Positions 25,946 to 34,624 of a DNA stretch of 43,884 nt are shown piece after piece. Location of the stretch: contig JAFRHS010000035.1 of the NCBI GenBank assembly GCA_017433225.1, positions 1-43,884 on the forward strand, given 5' to 3'. The stretch's first letter is position 1; the number at the start of each line of letters is the position of its first letter. The position numbers and the translations under genes are program-made. Below the pieces are notes generated by a model, which ran no database searches, was not told the DNA's origin, and saw nothing but the letters and a program-made list of their open reading frames with translations. Source of the DNA: Clostridia bacterium (GTDB lineage Bacteria; Bacillota; Clostridia; Oscillospirales; Acutalibacteraceae).

Positions 25946-27361
25946 TTACTGGACCGTGAGCACTTTGATGGTGTTCGAGGTGCCGGCGCGGCCGTTGACC
26001 GAGCCGCCGGTCAGGACGACAGTATCGCCCTCCTGCAGGTCCAGCGCGATGACGGTCTGTTCCATCGCCTCATAGAACATGACTTCGACCGACTCGTAGT
26101 TTTTCGAGAGCATCGGGAAGACGCCCCAGCTGAGGTTCAGCTTGCGCCAGACCTTCCTGTCCGTGGTGCGGCCGACGATCGGGATGGGGCAGCGGAACCG
26201 GCTGACCATGCGGGCCGTCTGACCCGAGATGGAGGAGACGACCAGCGCCTTCGCGTCGACGTCGACAGCCATCTGGCAGGCGGCGTGGGACAAGGCGTCC
26301 ATGTTGCCGCGGATCTTGAAGCCCGTGCGGTTGAAGGTCATTTCGAAGTCGATGTGGTCCTCCGTGTTCTTGCAGGCGTCGGACATGACGCGGACGGCCT
26401 CGACCGGGTGCTGGCCCGCGGCGGTCTCGCCGGAGAGCATGACCGCGGAGGCGCCGTCGTAGACGGCGTTCGCCACGTCGGAGATCTCCGCCCGGGTGGG
26501 TCGGGGGTTCTGGATCATGCTTTCGAGCATCTCCGTCGCCACGATGACCCGTTTGCCGAGCTTGCGGCACTTGGACATGAGCAGCTTCTGGATGGCCGGG
26601 ACTTCCGCGAAGGGGATCTCGACGCCGAGGTCGCCGCGGGCGACCATGATGCCGTCCGCCACATCGCAGATGGCTGCGATATTGTCTACACCGGCGCGGT
26701 TCTCGATCTTCGCGATGATCTCGATGTCCCTGCCGCCGTTCTGGTCGAGGAACGCCCTCATCTTCTGGACGTCGTCTTTGGTGGAAACAAAGGACGCGGC
26801 GATGAAGTCCACGTCGTGCTCGATACCGAAGAGCAGGTCCTCTTTATCGTGGTCCGACAGGAACTCGCCGTGCATGACGTGGTTCGGGAAATTCATCGAC
26901 TTCTTGTTGGACAGGACGCCGCCGCACACGACCGTACAGATGGCCTCCGTGTCGGTCAGTTCGTCGACGGTGCAGACGACCAGACCGTTGTTGACGAGGA
27001 TGGTGTCCCCCACCGACAGTTCACGGATGAGGTTTTTATAGCTGACCGAAACCCGGGTGTTGTCCCCGAGGAAGTCGTCGGTCGAGAACGTGAATTTCTG
27101 GCCGTCCACGAGGGTGACCCGGCGGCCGTCGAACTCGCCGATGCGGTATTCGGGGCCCTTGGTGTCGAGCATGATCGGGATGGGAGCGTCCAGCTCTTCG
27201 CGGACGCGTTTGATGCGGGCGATGCGCTCCGCGTGGTCTTCATGGGTGCCGTGAGAGAAGTTCAGACGGCAGACGTCCATTCCCTCGGCGATCAGGTGCC
27301 GGAGAACGTCGTCGTTATCGCAGGCGGGACCGACGGTCCCGATGATCTTTGTTTTTCGCAT
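25946..27361 (-). CDS. pyk: pyruvate kinase
   Basis: A 471-residue glycolytic enzyme making pyruvate and ATP from PEP and ADP. It has MRKTKIIGTVGPA at the start, the substrate loop RLNFSHG, MLDTKGPE, the catalytic lysine region EIIAKIENRAGV, MVARGDLGVEIP and the signature TEMLESMIQNPRPTRAE. It lacks the extra C-terminal PEP-utilising-like domain of many Bacilli. ATG 27361 follows GAGGAGG; nine upstream codons lack support. The leader is unusual: a terminator-like hairpin sits about 20 bases before the start. Confidence 0.95.
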   Translation of the reverse strand: MRKTKIIGTVGPACDNDDVLRHLIAEGMDVCRLNFSHGTHEDHAERIARIKRVREELDAPIPIMLDTKGPEYRIGEFDGRRVTLVDGQKFTFSTDDFLGDNTRVSVSYKNLIRELSVGDTILVNNGLVVCTVDELTDTEAICTVVCGGVLSNKKSMNFPNHVMHGEFLSDHDKEDLLFGIEHDVDFIAASFVSTKDDVQKMRAFLDQNGGRDIEIIAKIENRAGVDNIAAICDVADGIMVARGDLGVEIPFAEVPAIQKLLMSKCRKLGKRVIVATEMLESMIQNPRPTRAEISDVANAVYDGASAVMLSGETAAGQHPVEAVRVMSDACKNTEDHIDFEMTFNRTGFKIRGNMDALSHAACQMAVDVDAKALVVSSISGQTARMVSRFRCPIPIVGRTTDRKVWRKLNLSWGVFPMLSKNYESVEVMFYEAMEQTVIALDLQEGDTVVLTGGSVNGRAGTSNTIKVLTVQ

Positions 27362-27377
27362 AGAGATTCCTCCTCTG

Positions 27378-27415
27378 AAAAAAGCCACCTTTTCAAGTTA
27401 CAAGAAAAGGTGGCT
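27378..27415 (-). terminator. terminator-like hairpin in pyk leader
   Basis: AGCCACCTTTTC (27383-27394) pairs perfectly with GAAAAGGTGGCT (27404-27415), and the minus strand continues into TTTTTTCAG. It can end mgsA transcripts. It also forms the 5' end of a pyk transcript from the promoter at 27418-27445. Confidence 0.85.
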
Positions 27416-27417
27416 CC

Positions 27418-27445
27418 AGTATACTCGCATTTGCCGAAATGTAAA
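27418..27445 (-). promoter_or_regulatory. promoter of pyk
   Basis: Minus-strand -35 TTTACA (27440-27445), 16-bp spacer, -10 TATACT (27418-27423). Transcription would start at or inside the terminator-like hairpin. Confidence 0.55.
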
Positions 27446-27475
27446 GGGCGGGATTGTTCAAAAAAGTGTCCCGAT

Positions 27476-27919
27476 TTACTCTTCCGCCGTCTCTTCGGCG
27501 GCGTCCGCCGCCTCCTGCTTTTTCGGATTGACGATATCTCTCCAGTCGAGGTCGCCTCTGGCGAGCGAGTGGATGAGGGCTTCCGCCGTGGCGATGTTCG
27601 TGGCCACGGGGACATTGTGGACGTTGCAAAGACGGAGCAGGTCCGCTTCGATGGGTTCCATGGGTTTCGGGTTCAGCGGATCGCCAAACATGAGAAGTAA
27701 GTCGATCTCGTTGCAGGCGACACGGGACGCGATCTGCTGTTCGCCGCCCTGGTCTCCGCTCAGGAAACTCTGGATCTTAAGGCCGGTGGCCTCGGATACG
27801 ACTTTCCCTGTGGTACCGGTTGCACACAGATTGTGCTGGCTCAGGATGCCTGCATAAGCGATGCAAAACTGGGTCATGAGTTCTTTTTTTACGTCGTGTG
27901 CAATGATTGCAATGTTCAT
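27476..27919 (-). CDS. mgsA: methylglyoxal synthase
   Basis: A 147-residue enzyme that turns dihydroxyacetone phosphate into methylglyoxal and phosphate, a bypass of lower glycolysis. Recognisable parts are MNIAIIAHDVKK, the phosphate-binding CATGTTGKV, FLSGDQGGEQQIASRV with the catalytic aspartate, and DLLLMFGDPLNPKP. The C-terminus is an alanine/glutamate tail. It lies upstream of pyk on the same strand, fitting shared control of carbon flow at DHAP and PEP. Confidence 0.94.
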   Translation of the reverse strand: MNIAIIAHDVKKELMTQFCIAYAGILSQHNLCATGTTGKVVSEATGLKIQSFLSGDQGGEQQIASRVACNEIDLLLMFGDPLNPKPMEPIEADLLRLCNVHNVPVATNIATAEALIHSLARGDLDWRDIVNPKKQEAADAAEETAEE

Positions 27920-27954
27920 CCGGCACGCTCCTTTCCTGGGACATTATCGAAGTT

Positions 27955-27983
27955 ATTTTAACACAAAACACCGGTTGTCTCAA
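27955..27983 (-). promoter_or_regulatory. promoter of mgsA
   Basis: Minus-strand -35 TTGAGA (27978-27983), 17-bp spacer, -10 TAAAAT (27955-27960). Confidence 0.65.
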
Positions 27984-27994
27984 TAATGTATTGT

Positions 27995-28029
27995 AAAAAA
28001 GCGCCAAAAACGACTCATTTTTGGCGCTT
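27995..28029 (-). terminator. terminator of the mre operon
   Basis: GCGCCAAAAA (28001-28010) pairs with TTTTTGGCGC (28018-28027), loop of 7. The minus strand continues TTTTTTAC. Confidence 0.9.
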
Positions 28030-28086
28030 CTCATTTGCAGTTTTCCATAGTTTTTGCCGAACGGCTTCTTTTCCTCCGCTGCGGGA

Positions 28087-30180
28087 TCAGGTCAGGAGTT
28101 CGCCGTAGGGCTGGACCGTTCCCACATTCTCCTTCGGGGAGAAGTAGTAGTCGTAGATGTCCGCGGCAACGACGGCGGTCAGCGCACCGGAGTCGGCGGT
28201 CTCGACGACGACGGCGACGGCGATCTCGGGGTCCTCGTAAGGGGCGTAGGAGATCAGGAAACCGTTGTTGCCTTCGACTTTCTTGCCGTCGATGAGCTTG
28301 ACGACGTCGGACGTACCGGTCTTGGCCGCGGCCTTCACGGGCAGGTCGGCGAACGCGGAACGGCAGAAGCCGATGGTGCCGACTTTCAGCATGCCTTCCC
28401 GGACGAGCTGCAGCGTATGCTTCGAGATGTCGAGGGTCTGGGCGACCTCCGGCTGGGTCTGCTGGAGCGTCGTCTTGAAGTCGGCCGTCTTGATGGAACG
28501 GACGAAGTGAGGTGTATAGCGGGTGCCGCCGTTGGCGATGGTCGAGACGTAGTTCGCGAGCTGGAGCAGCGTGAACTGGTTGTCGGACTCACCGATGGCG
28601 GTCGTGATGACGTCACCGGCGTACCAGGTGCCGCCCGCCGCTTTTCGCTCTTCGGGGCTCGACACATGGCCGGTGGCTTCGGGGATCTCGACGCCGGTCT
28701 TCTGACCGAGGCCGAACTTGGTGGCCCACTCGTCGATGCGCTCGATGCCCATTCTCCGGCCGGTCTCATAGAAGAAACAGTTGCAGGAGACGTTGATGGC
28801 GTCCGTGACGTTGTTGGTGCCGTGGGCGGTGTGGTGCGCGCAGTAGAACGTGTGGTCGGAGTAGTAGGTGTAGGCGCCGTTGCAGTTCCATTTGAACTGG
28901 TCGTCGATGATGCCTTCCTCCAGCGCCGCGATCGCGGTACAGGGTTTGAACGTGGAACCGGGCTCATACGTACTCATGACGGCACGGTTCCAGAGAGGCG
29001 CCGTCTCGTCTTCGGCCCATTCGGAGTACTTCTCTTTCCACTCGTTGTTGTCGTAAGAGGGATAGGTGGCACAGGCGAGGATCTCTCCGGTGTGGACATC
29101 TTCCACGACGACCGCCGCCGCACATTTCCGTGCCGCGGAGATGTTCAGAGAGTCGACACGCTTTTTCAGCGCGTCCTGCGCGACCATCTGCAGGTTTTTA
29201 TCGAGGGTCAGGATGACGGCATTGCCCTGTTCCGGCATGGTCGTGTAAGTGTTGACCGTGTTGCCGTTTTCGTCGATGGTGACGGTCTCAGTGCCGCGGG
29301 AGCCGCGCAGCTGGTCCTCCAGAGCGAGTTCCAGGCCGGAGCTTCCGTAGACGTCCGAGATGGTGTAGGCGTTGCGCGTGAGCTCGTCGATCTCCTGTTT
29401 GCCGGAGGCGTTGTCGAGGGCCTCTTCGAGCTCTTTCTTCTTCTCGTCATACTTCTCGGCGGTGATGCCGGAGACGCGGCCGAGGATGTGGGGCGCCAGT
29501 GTGCCGTCCACATATTCGCGATAGGTCTCCCCCTCGTTCTGGACGCCCTTGTAGAAGTTCTTGTTCTCCATGATGATGGTGACAAGGTCGGTCGGGACGT
29601 CTTCCGCGAAGGTGTACGGATAGGACGTGTTGAAGGTGTTGCGGAGCATCTCGATCTGGACCGAGGCCAGGCTCCGGGCGTCTTTCTTGGAGTAGGCTTC
29701 GAGGCCGTACCGCTTGATGAGCGCGTCCATGCAGTTCTCTGCGGTCGCATACTCGTTGAGGTTCAGGACGTCTTTCGACTTGAGCCATTTGAGGTAGGCC
29801 GCGTTTTCGTCCTTCTTCTTGAACACATAGTTCCCGGTCTTCTTCGAGACCTTGATGGGCAGCTTGTCGATGTATTCGACGCCGTTCGCCTCACACAGCT
29901 GGATGAGCGAAATGATGATCTCGTTGCGCTTTTCCTGGTCCTTCGGGAACGCGGTCGCGTTGAATTTGATGGAGTTGCCGAGGCGGCTCGACACCAGGAC
30001 CGAACCGTTCCGGTCGAGGAGGTCGCCGCGGGCGGCGTCGATCGTCCGGGTGTAGGCACCGAGGGTGCCGGCGTTGGCGCCGGAGATGAGGGTGGACCAG
30101 ATGAGCACGCCGATGAGCGCCAGCGCCGCTAACACGACGATGACGTTATAGATGGCACTGCGGGTCCTGGAAATGCCCAT
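28087..30180 (-). CDS. mrdA: penicillin-binding protein 2 (class B PBP of the elongasome)
   Basis: A 697-residue class B PBP. It has one membrane helix (about 10-32), an N-terminal dimerisation region and a transpeptidase domain. The active-site motifs are STFK (S409), SCN (464-466) and KTG (619-621). It cross-links peptidoglycan during side-wall growth with MreBCD and RodA. An open frame continues to 30624 but overlaps mreD in another frame; ATG 30180 has AGAGGG upstream and begins MGISRTRSAIYN. It is the last gene of the mreBCD operon. No rodA is in the window. Confidence 0.93.
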   Translation of the reverse strand: MGISRTRSAIYNVIVVLAALALIGVLIWSTLISGANAGTLGAYTRTIDAARGDLLDRNGSVLVSSRLGNSIKFNATAFPKDQEKRNEIIISLIQLCEANGVEYIDKLPIKVSKKTGNYVFKKKDENAAYLKWLKSKDVLNLNEYATAENCMDALIKRYGLEAYSKKDARSLASVQIEMLRNTFNTSYPYTFAEDVPTDLVTIIMENKNFYKGVQNEGETYREYVDGTLAPHILGRVSGITAEKYDEKKKELEEALDNASGKQEIDELTRNAYTISDVYGSSGLELALEDQLRGSRGTETVTIDENGNTVNTYTTMPEQGNAVILTLDKNLQMVAQDALKKRVDSLNISAARKCAAAVVVEDVHTGEILACATYPSYDNNEWKEKYSEWAEDETAPLWNRAVMSTYEPGSTFKPCTAIAALEEGIIDDQFKWNCNGAYTYYSDHTFYCAHHTAHGTNNVTDAINVSCNCFFYETGRRMGIERIDEWATKFGLGQKTGVEIPEATGHVSSPEERKAAGGTWYAGDVITTAIGESDNQFTLLQLANYVSTIANGGTRYTPHFVRSIKTADFKTTLQQTQPEVAQTLDISKHTLQLVREGMLKVGTIGFCRSAFADLPVKAAAKTGTSDVVKLIDGKKVEGNNGFLISYAPYEDPEIAVAVVVETADSGALTAVVAADIYDYYFSPKENVGTVQPYGELLT

Positions 30181-30209
30181 CGTTTTCCCTCTCTTTCCGA
30201 AAAAACTGG

Positions 30210-30842
30210 TTATCGGAGTTCCGCGAAACCTCTCGCCATGGAACTCTTCGGGTAGCGTTCGCGGATGTATCTCATGAATCGCCGCAGGATCACATAGAAG
30301 ACCGGTGTGAAGGCGAAGCTGTACAGCGCGGACGGCAGGTAGTAGCTGATGTAGGTGAAGGCCCCCTGGTCGACGCCCCGGAGGACGACGAAGCACAGCC
30401 AGTGCAGGGTGACATACAGGAGGATGACCAGCGCGCTCAGGATGTTGGCCGACCACAGGTTGTTCCGCATGAGGTAGTTCATGAGGAGCCCGACGCCCGT
30501 GGAACTCAGCAGGAAGAAGATGGCGTTGAAGCCGTCGAGGTGCGCGGCAGAGACATCCCAGAGGACTCCCGCAAACAGGCACAGCATGGTGGCCGGCAGG
30601 TTGTGCAGGAACATGGCGATGCACACGGTCAGCGGCAGGAGCAGGAAACAGTGGGCACCCATGATGGTCGGGAACATGTGGGGCGTGTTCTGCAGCAGAT
30701 GGCAGAACAGGATGAGTCCTACAAAGACCACATTGGTCCAGAGCTTGTGCTTCTGCTCGTTGGAGAGCGGCCGGCGCTGCCGTTTGACGGGGCCGGTCTG
30801 TGACTGCCGGGTGCGGCTGTCAAAGGTGATGCGTTCCTTCAT
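30210..30842 (-). CDS. mreD: rod shape-determining protein MreD
   Basis: A 210-residue membrane protein with a polar, basic N-terminus of about 35 residues and five or six helices, including the conserved type LFAGVLWDVSAAHLDGFNAIFFLL. Its ATG overlaps the mreC stop (TAATG). MreD helps organise the elongation machinery with MreC. Identification rests on position, topology and this segment. Confidence 0.9.
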   Translation of the reverse strand: MKERITFDSRTRQSQTGPVKRQRRPLSNEQKHKLWTNVVFVGLILFCHLLQNTPHMFPTIMGAHCFLLLPLTVCIAMFLHNLPATMLCLFAGVLWDVSAAHLDGFNAIFFLLSSTGVGLLMNYLMRNNLWSANILSALVILLYVTLHWLCFVVLRGVDQGAFTYISYYLPSALYSFAFTPVFYVILRRFMRYIRERYPKSSMARGFAELR

Positions 30843-31909
30843 TACTCGCTCGCCTCCGTCGTGGCGCGTCCGCCGGTGGTGCGGAAGGTGGTCACCGGAC
30901 GGGTGGTCGTGGTGCGGCGGGCGGTGGTGGAGGACGTCGCCTCACCGGCCGTGGTGGACTCGGCAGAGGCGGCGGTATCGGTCGTGGTGCGGTTCGGGTT
31001 GGACTGGACTTCGGGAGAGTCGGCGTCCGCGCCTTCGGCACCGTCATCATAGGTGGCGGCGATGCCCTGGCCTTCGAAGCCGGTCATGATGAGCGCTTCG
31101 GTCATCTGCGTGACGTCGATATTCGGTTCGATGACCGCGTAAGCGGAGATGTCTTTTTCGTCGTTCTGGATCTCACGGACCGTGCCGATGATGAGGTCTC
31201 TCGGGTAGATGCCGCCGACGCCTGCCGTGGCGATGACGCTGCCCTTCGAGACTTTCGTCTTCCGGTCGAGGCCGGAGAGACGGCAGAAGCCCTTCTTCAC
31301 GATGTCCGCGTCGTTGGTGATGTAGCCGCTCTCGCGGGTGCGGACCTCGTAGGCGGAGATGGAGATGTTCGGGTCGAGGATGGTGGAGACGACGCAGTAG
31401 GTCGGAGCCACTTTGGTGACGACGCCGACGAGCTGTCCATCGCCGTAGATGACCGGGTCGTCCACTTTGACGCCGGACACGGCGCCCTTGTTGAACACGA
31501 AGGTCGTGAAGTTGTTCGCAGAGTCCTTGCCGATGACCGTGGCCGAGATGACCTGGTAGTCGGGGTGCTGCTCCTTGATGCCGAGGAAGTTCTCGTAGCT
31601 CTCGAGTTTCTGTTTGGTCTCCTCGTAGTCCGCCAGCTGTTTCTGTGCGCTGATGACCTTGCCTTCGAGGTCCTCGATCCGCTTCTCATAGGTCGAGGAC
31701 CGGGTGAAGAAGTGGCCGATGTTCGAAAAGCCGTTGCCGAGGACAGACGTCACCCGGGACAGCGGCTGGGTCACCGTGCCGGCGGTCGCGGAGAGCGGGG
31801 AGCTCTTGCTGCCGAGCACAGCGGCGAGGATGAGGAAAATGATGAGGATGCCCATAATGACTGCGAGGATCTTGAACCACAGCGTCTTGACAAACCCTTT
31901 CACGTGCAT
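30842..31909 (-). CDS. mreC: rod shape-determining protein MreC
   Basis: A 355-residue protein with one N-terminal helix (about 12-34), a coiled coil (YEKRIEDLEGKVISAQKQLADYEE) and the beta-rich MreC domain (VIGKDSANNFTTFVFNKGAVSGVK, GQLVGVVTKVAPTYCVVSTILDPNISISAYEVRT). The last 70 residues are an unusual Ser/Thr/Arg-rich low-complexity tail. It links MreB to PBP2 outside the membrane. ATG 31909 has AAAGG close by; a GTG two codons later is an alternative. Confidence 0.94.
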   Translation of the reverse strand: MHVKGFVKTLWFKILAVIMGILIIFLILAAVLGSKSSPLSATAGTVTQPLSRVTSVLGNGFSNIGHFFTRSSTYEKRIEDLEGKVISAQKQLADYEETKQKLESYENFLGIKEQHPDYQVISATVIGKDSANNFTTFVFNKGAVSGVKVDDPVIYGDGQLVGVVTKVAPTYCVVSTILDPNISISAYEVRTRESGYITNDADIVKKGFCRLSGLDRKTKVSKGSVIATAGVGGIYPRDLIIGTVREIQNDEKDISAYAVIEPNIDVTQMTEALIMTGFEGQGIAATYDDGAEGADADSPEVQSNPNRTTTDTAASAESTTAGEATSSTTARRTTTTRPVTTFRTTGGRATTEASE

Positions 31910-31936
31910 TCAACCTTTCGGTGCATAAATAGTCGG

Positions 31937-31967
31937 AAAAAGGGACTCCGCGGGGGAGGTCCCTTTT
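31937..31967 (-). terminator. attenuator-like hairpin between mreB and mreC
   Basis: AAAAGGGAC (31938-31946) pairs with GTCCCTTTT (31959-31967) around a 12-base loop, followed on the minus strand by TTCCG. It may lower expression of mreC and later genes relative to mreB. Confidence 0.65.
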
Positions 31968-31993
31968 CATGTTTCCTGTTTCGTTTCGGCGAT

Positions 31994-33013
31994 TTACTCG
32001 TCGTAGTTCTTGGTGCTGGTGAGGCTCAGCATGTCGTTCTCGAGGCAGACACCGGTGCCGTCGACCACGCAGTCGAGGGGGTTCTCTGCGACGTGGACCG
32101 GCATTTTGGTCTCGGCGGAGATGAGCCGGTCGAGGCCTCTCAGCAGAGCGCCGCCGCCGGTGAGCATGATGCCCTGATCGATGATGTCAGCGGCCAGTTC
32201 GGGCGGGGTCTTCTCGAGGGTGGTGCGGATGGCGTCGAGGATCTGGTTGACGGAGTCGGCCAGCGCTTCGCGGACCTCTTCGGACGTGACTTCGATGTTC
32301 TTCGGAAGACCGTCGACGAGGTTGCGGCCCTTGACGTCGATGGCGCCTTCGCCCTCGTAGGGGAATGCGGAGCCGATCTTGATCTTGATCTCCTCAGCGG
32401 TGCGTTCACCGATGAGCAGGTTGTACTTCTTCTTGATGTAGGCGATGATGGCATCGTCGAGGGAGTCGCCCGCGACACGCGCGGAGCAGGAGGTGACGAT
32501 GTCGCCGAGGGAGATGACCGCGACTTCCGCGGTACCGCCGCCGATGTCGACGACCATGGAACCGGCCGCTTCCGCGACGGGGAGACCGGCACCGATGGCG
32601 GCAGCCATGGGCTCCTCGATGAGGGAGACCTGGCGGGCGCCGGCGCTGCGGGCAGCGTCATGGACGGCGCGGCGTTCGACCTCGGTGACGCCCGAGGGGA
32701 TGCAGATCATGACGCGGGCCTTGTTGAACTTGGAGTTCAGCATGGCTCTGCGGATGAATTCTTTCAGCATGTCTGCGGTGATATCGAAATCGGCAATGAC
32801 GCCGTCCTTCAGGGGACGGACCGCGGTGATGGAACCGGGGGTACGGCCGATCATTTCTTTTGCTTCTGCGCCGACGGCAACGACCTTGTTCGGAGTGGAG
32901 CGCACGTCGACGGCAACGACGGAGGGCTCGCGGATGACGATGCCCTTGCCCTTGACGAAGACGAGGGTGTTGGCAGTACCGAGGTCGATACCAATATCCT
33001 GAGTGAATAACAT
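31994..33013 (-). CDS. mreB: rod shape-determining protein MreB
   Basis: A 339-residue actin homologue forming membrane-bound filaments that guide wall synthesis. It has the phosphate 1 motif [19 protein letters not shown], the connect/phosphate 2 segment [15 protein letters not shown], and the adenosine motif [15 protein letters not shown]. The ATG at 33013 follows AAAGGAG. A promoter is at 33102-33130 and the leader carries a small hairpin (GTTTCGGA with TCCGAGAC, one mismatch). Confidence 0.96.
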   Translation of the reverse strand: MLFTQDIGIDLGTANTLVFVKGKGIVIREPSVVAVDVRSTPNKVVAVGAEAKEMIGRTPGSITAVRPLKDGVIADFDITADMLKEFIRRAMLNSKFNKARVMICIPSGVTEVERRAVHDAARSAGARQVSLIEEPMAAAIGAGLPVAEAAGSMVVDIGGGTAEVAVISLGDIVTSCSARVAGDSLDDAIIAYIKKKYNLLIGERTAEEIKIKIGSAFPYEGEGAIDVKGRNLVDGLPKNIEVTSEEVREALADSVNQILDAIRTTLEKTPPELAADIIDQGIMLTGGGALLRGLDRLISAETKMPVHVAENPLDCVVDGTGVCLENDMLSLTSTKNYDE

Positions 33014-33101
33014 GTTTCTGTTGACTCCTTTCGAGAGTTCTTGAAGAGTTCGGGAGCACGGTTTCGGACGGGTTCCGAGACTGCTCCACCATACCTTAAG
33101 T

Positions 33102-33130
33102 ATTATATAACAGAGGTCAGCGGGATTCCA
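33102..33130 (-). promoter_or_regulatory. promoter of mreBCD-mrdA
   Basis: Minus-strand -35 TGGAAT (33125-33130), 17-bp spacer, -10 TATAAT (33102-33107). Confidence 0.6.
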
Positions 33131-33228
33131 TTGTAAAAAACGCTAAAGCTTTCCTGCACTTTTTCAACACTTTTTCTACAATCCGCGACCGCCGATTTTT
33201 CGCGTATCTACATGTTGTGGTGGGCGAT

Positions 33229-33822
33229 TTACCCCGGCACAACGTCGTGCTCCCGGAGCGCACGGTACACCCGTGCCGCCGGCAGCCCGACGACGGTCTC
33301 GTAGTCGCCCCGGATGCCCTCGACGAGGACGCGCCCGAGGCCCTGGATGCCGTAGGCTCCGGCCTTGTCCATCGGCTCGCCGGTCCCGACATACCAGTCG
33401 ATCTCTTCGTCGGAAAGGTCGAAGAACGTGACCTCCGTCGCCTCGACGAACGTCTCGTGCGAGACGATCTCGTCCCGCTCGTTTTTCTCGACGAGCGCGA
33501 CGCCGGTGTAGACGACGTGGGTCTTTCCGGACAGCGAGCGGAGCATCGCTTTCGCGTCCTCTTCATCGGCCGGTTTTCCCATCACCACGTCGTTCAGGGC
33601 CACGACCGTATCGGAGCCGAGGAACACGGTCGGCTCGCCGACAGAGGTCGCCTCCGCCGCGGCCGTCGCCTTCCCGAGCGCCAGTGCCTGAACGCCCTCC
33701 GGGGGCTTCTCGAGCGACACCTGACTCTCGTCGAAGTCGGCGGTTTTGACGTCAAATGAATAGCCTAGATCGGTGAGGATCTCCCGACGTCGCGGAGAAC
33801 CGGAGGCTAAAATCAATTTCAT
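33229..33822 (-). CDS. maf: Maf-family nucleotide pyrophosphatase
   Basis: A 197-residue protein starting MKLILASGSPRRREILTDLG, the Maf signature. It also has VFLGSDTVVALND with the catalytic aspartate and the late MDKAGAYGIQGLG. Maf proteins hydrolyse non-canonical or modified nucleoside triphosphates. An in-frame stretch runs far upstream, but AAAAAGG and the position just after the small ORF stop favour ATG 33822. It precedes the mre operon on the same strand, a common arrangement in Bacillota. Confidence 0.93.
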   Translation of the reverse strand: MKLILASGSPRRREILTDLGYSFDVKTADFDESQVSLEKPPEGVQALALGKATAAAEATSVGEPTVFLGSDTVVALNDVVMGKPADEEDAKAMLRSLSGKTHVVYTGVALVEKNERDEIVSHETFVEATEVTFFDLSDEEIDWYVGTGEPMDKAGAYGIQGLGRVLVEGIRGDYETVVGLPAARVYRALREHDVVPG

Positions 33823-33827
33823 TGCTA

Positions 33828-33950
33828 TCATCCTTTTTCGCGCTTCAATGGGTTCCGTCGAAAGAGGCCGCCGAGCCACTTGCCATCCCGAACCGCGCGC
33901 CCTCCCGCAGGTGCTCTGGGCTTTCCCCCAAGCGTCTCTGCGGCACTCAT
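33828..33950 (-). CDS. candidate small basic protein (40 residues)
   Basis: An open frame of 40 codons starts at ATG 33950 with GGGGAGGAG 2-3 bases before the start. It begins MSAAETLGGKPRAPAGG and ends GLFRRNPLKREKG, so it is strongly basic. Its stop overlaps an ATG-ATAGCA-ATG stretch, placing it 5 bases before the maf start, which suggests coupling. It fills the otherwise unexplained gap between the NUDIX gene and maf. I know no family for it. The region is also bounded by CGCGCTTC (33839-33846) and GAAGCGCG (33978-33985), so a structured RNA is the alternative. Confidence 0.45.
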   Translation of the reverse strand: MSAAETLGGKPRAPAGGRAVRDGKWLGGLFRRNPLKREKG

Positions 33951-33988
33951 TTCTCCTCCCCGTGACAAGCAGGGTAGAAGCGCGAAAA

Positions 33989-34549
33989 CTAAATCTTCTT
34001 TTCGTCGAGTTTTCCAAGGTTGAGGAGGTCCTTGTATTTGAGGACCGCCATGGCGGTCTTGGAGTCGCGGATCTCGTTGTCGTAGATCATCTCGAGGGCG
34101 CTCGTGAACGAGACGCGCTTCACGTTCAGGAACTCGTCGTCGTCGAGCTCCTGTCCGACGTCGGACAGGCCCCGGGCGGCGTACAGACGGATGATCTCGT
34201 TCGTGTAGCCGGGGCTCGGGTAGTCCCAGCCGAGGTCGAACCATTCGGTGGCGACCATGCCGGTCTCCTCCCGCAGTTCGCGCTTCGCCGCCACGAAGGG
34301 GTCCTCCCCCGGTTCGAGCTTCCCGGCGGGCGCCTCGAGGACGTCCTCCATGTAGGGGTACCGGAACTGCTCGACGAGCAGGACCGTACCGTCCGACTGA
34401 ACGGGCAGCACACATACGCCGCCCGGGTGCTCGACGACTTCACGGCCCCGTACATCGCCGTTCGGCATGAGGGCATCATCGTTTCGGACCGTCAGGATGC
34501 GGCCGCGAAACACATAGACTTTTCGAATGGTTTTCTCTTTCGTTTCCAT
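33989..34549 (-). CDS. NUDIX hydrolase, ADP-ribose pyrophosphatase type
   Basis: A 186-residue protein with a complete Nudix box GKLEPGEDPFVAAKRELREETG (about 79-100, with the G-x5-E-x7-RE-x2-EE-x-G pattern). It is preceded by EQFRYPYMEDVLEAPAG, typical of ADP-ribose pyrophosphatases such as NudF. It would cleave ADP-ribose to AMP and ribose 5-phosphate. It sits upstream of the small ORF and maf, another nucleotide clean-up enzyme. Confidence 0.92.
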   Translation of the reverse strand: METKEKTIRKVYVFRGRILTVRNDDALMPNGDVRGREVVEHPGGVCVLPVQSDGTVLLVEQFRYPYMEDVLEAPAGKLEPGEDPFVAAKRELREETGMVATEWFDLGWDYPSPGYTNEIIRLYAARGLSDVGQELDDDEFLNVKRVSFTSALEMIYDNEIRDSKTAMAVLKYKDLLNLGKLDEKKI

Positions 34550-34565
34550 ACTTCGACTCCGTTGG

Positions 34566-34597
34566 AAAAAAGGGGCACCGACCGAGCCGGTACCCCT
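34566..34597 (-). terminator. terminator of the yqeG-efp operon
   Basis: On the minus strand GGGGTACCG pairs with CGGTGCCCC (one G-T pair), followed by TTTTTTTCC. It lies after the CD1247-type gene. Confidence 0.85.
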
Positions 34598-34624
34598 CTT
34601 TGTATTTGGTTTGAGCGTAATGCC

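Noticed and set aside
28054-30132. 692-codon plus-strand frame opposite the PBP2 gene
   Set aside because: Antisense shadow; the minus strand carries STFK, SCN and KTG in order.
31565-33010. 481-codon plus-strand frame opposite mreB and mreC
   Set aside because: Antisense shadow crossing two recognised genes.
33839-33985. SRP RNA or 6S RNA
   Set aside because: The closing stem is suggestive, but the conserved GGAAG/GCAGC SRP motif is absent, and a coding frame with a ribosome site fits as well.
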